Positions 8,046 through 8,736 of a stretch of 8,736 bases of DNA are shown here, piece by piece (the stretch's first letter is position 1; each line of letters begins with the position of its first letter). Where the stretch lies: positions 1 to 8,736 of the forward strand of contig LUJQ01000078.1 in NCBI GenBank assembly GCA_001689485.1, in the 5' to 3' direction. The notes under the pieces are model-generated. The model was not told the DNA's origin. It ran no database searches and saw nothing but the letters and a program-made list of their open reading frames with translations. Source of the DNA: Bacteroidales bacterium M6 (GTDB lineage: Bacteria; Bacteroidota; Bacteroidia; Bacteroidales; Muribaculaceae). Both the position numbers and the translations under genes were made by a program.

Positions 8046-8077
8046 CATATTTTCCGCCGAATTTGATGGATTTTACG

Positions 8078-8085
8078 TAAATTTG
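8078..8085 (+). promoter_or_regulatory. -7 box of rnpB
   Basis: TAAATTTG matches TAnnTTTG exactly and ends 8 bases before the first base of the P1 helix of the RNase P RNA, so transcription would start close to the mature 5' end. The -33 region is not a good TTG match. It lies back to back with the methyltransferase promoter, only 32 bases separating the two -7 boxes. Confidence 0.6.
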
Positions 8086-8093
8086 CGCCACAA

Positions 8094-8579
8094 AACAACA
8101 GCCGGACAGTCCGTCGCGGGCGTGATTCCACCAAGGAATGCACGCATGAGGAAAGTCCGGGCAACACAGAGCGCCATACTTCCTAACGGGAAGCCGCGGG
8201 CAACCGCAGAGACAACGTGACAGAAAACAACCGCCCCATTTACGGACGGGGGAGCCATACCTTTCCAGGAATGGCGCCACTACCCCCCGGGGCAAGGGTG
8301 AAAAGGCGGGGTAAGAGCCCACCGGGCGCCACCGTGAGATGGCGTGCCGCACGTCTTATGGGTTGCAAGGTCATGTATACCGGCAGCGCGGCAGTGTCTT
8401 CGGGCAAAAAGTCGCGGGTGGGTGGCTCGCCCACTGCCGGGGGGTAGACTGCTTTAGCCGCAGTGGCGACACTCGGCATAGATAAATGACGGACCGGCCT
8501 GACCGAAGTACCGGCCCCGCAACAGGGGCAGGAAACCGTCGGCGACCGACATAACCCGGCTTACAGCCCGGCTGTTGTT
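8094..8579 (+). ncRNA. rnpB: RNase P RNA (bacterial, type A-like)
   Basis: The catalytic RNA that removes 5' leaders from precursor tRNAs together with the RnpA protein. Universal blocks are present in order: gaggaaagtccgggc (8148-8162), acagaaaacaaccgcc (8220-8235), gggtgaaaaggcggggtaag (8296-8315), agataaatga (8480-8489) and aacccggctta (8553-8563). The first and last form helix P4 with its bulged U. The ends pair as a perfect 12-bp P1 helix (8094-8105 with 8568-8579), which fixes the boundaries. At about 486 nt it is longer than the 377-nt E. coli RNA; part of the excess is a branched insertion at 8488-8540, between two conserved blocks. A run of Ts follows the 3' end directly. Short ORFs on either strand here are not genes. 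Confidence 0.96.
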
Positions 8580-8633
8580 TCTTTTTTTGACTTTTTACGC
8601 ACCGGGTTGCAACTTTTAGGCATCCCGGTGCGT
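8580..8633 (+). terminator. T-tract and hairpin ending the rnpB transcript
   Basis: The P1 helix of rnpB is followed immediately by tttctttttttgacttttt. Next comes a perfect 10-bp stem (8597-8606 with 8624-8633, arms acgcaccggg/cccggtgcgt) with a 17-base loop, followed by ctaattt. Either the T-run after P1 or the hairpin could stop transcription; the arrangement as an rnpB terminator is inferred. Confidence 0.55.
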
Positions 8634-8698
8634 CTAATTTATACCACAAGGACATCATCCTTATCTCACTCATAAGTAAGTCATGAAAATTATTACGC

Positions 8699-8736
8699 AT
8701 GAAACGTATAATCCGGCTTTATATTCTCTGCGGCAT
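8699..8736 (+). CDS. Possible start of a gene running off the window
   Basis: From the ATG at 8699 the frame reads MKRIIRLYILCG and is open to the edge. Two basic residues then hydrophobic ones resemble the beginning of a signal peptide or membrane anchor. A second ATG at 8683, in another frame, reads MKIITHETYNPALYSLRH and is an alternative. With so few residues neither product nor reality can be decided. Confidence 0.22.
   Translation, partial: MKRIIRLYILCG

Noticed and set aside
7987..8700. Several small open frames on both strands over 8000-8700
   Set aside because: They lie on the RNase P RNA gene, its promoter and terminator; GC-rich structured RNA leaves such frames open by chance.
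1..8736. CRISPR array, insertion sequence, toxin-antitoxin or defence cassette
   Set aside because: I saw no regularly spaced repeats, no transposase, and no paired small genes. The only defence-like hint is the Schlafen/AlbA_2-type fragment, which is broken at both ends.

Overview
The window looks like chromosomal DNA of a gut-type Bacteroidales bacterium, possibly Muribaculaceae-like (the family-level guess is inference). Four things point there. Several -7 boxes match the Bacteroidetes form TAnnTTTG. Shine-Dalgarno sequences are largely absent. A PqqL-type M16 peptidase of about 940 residues is present. The remnants at the left edge are of kinds common in Bacteroidales accessory DNA.

Layout. 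Positions 1-1122 are accessory, AT-richer DNA. They hold the N-terminal 222 or so residues of a phage tail tape-measure protein (+ strand), cut off in mid-protein. This is joined tail to tail with an internal fragment of a Schlafen/AlbA_2-type ATP-binding protein (- strand), which has lost both ends. The fragment abuts the terminator hairpin of a tRNA-Arg(CCG) gene (1173-1244, - strand), so this looks like a decayed tRNA-associated integration site.

From the tRNA rightward the DNA is ordinary core chromosome, nearly all on the - strand: mltG (lytic transglycosylase that ends nascent glycan strands), a secreted zinc M16 peptidase with its own terminator, radA (recombination-intermediate processing) and a SpoU/TrmH-family 2'-O-ribose RNA methyltransferase. 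A compact divergent promoter region then separates the methyltransferase from rnpB, the RNase P RNA (+ strand, about 486 nt), which is followed by a T-tract and a strong hairpin. The last bases may hold the start of another gene.

The core genes do not form one pathway; they are separate housekeeping functions in cell wall, envelope proteolysis, DNA repair, rRNA/tRNA modification and tRNA processing. I found no convincing new multi-gene system. The most unusual items are the double-truncation junction near 704-721 and an enlarged branched insertion in the RNase P RNA.
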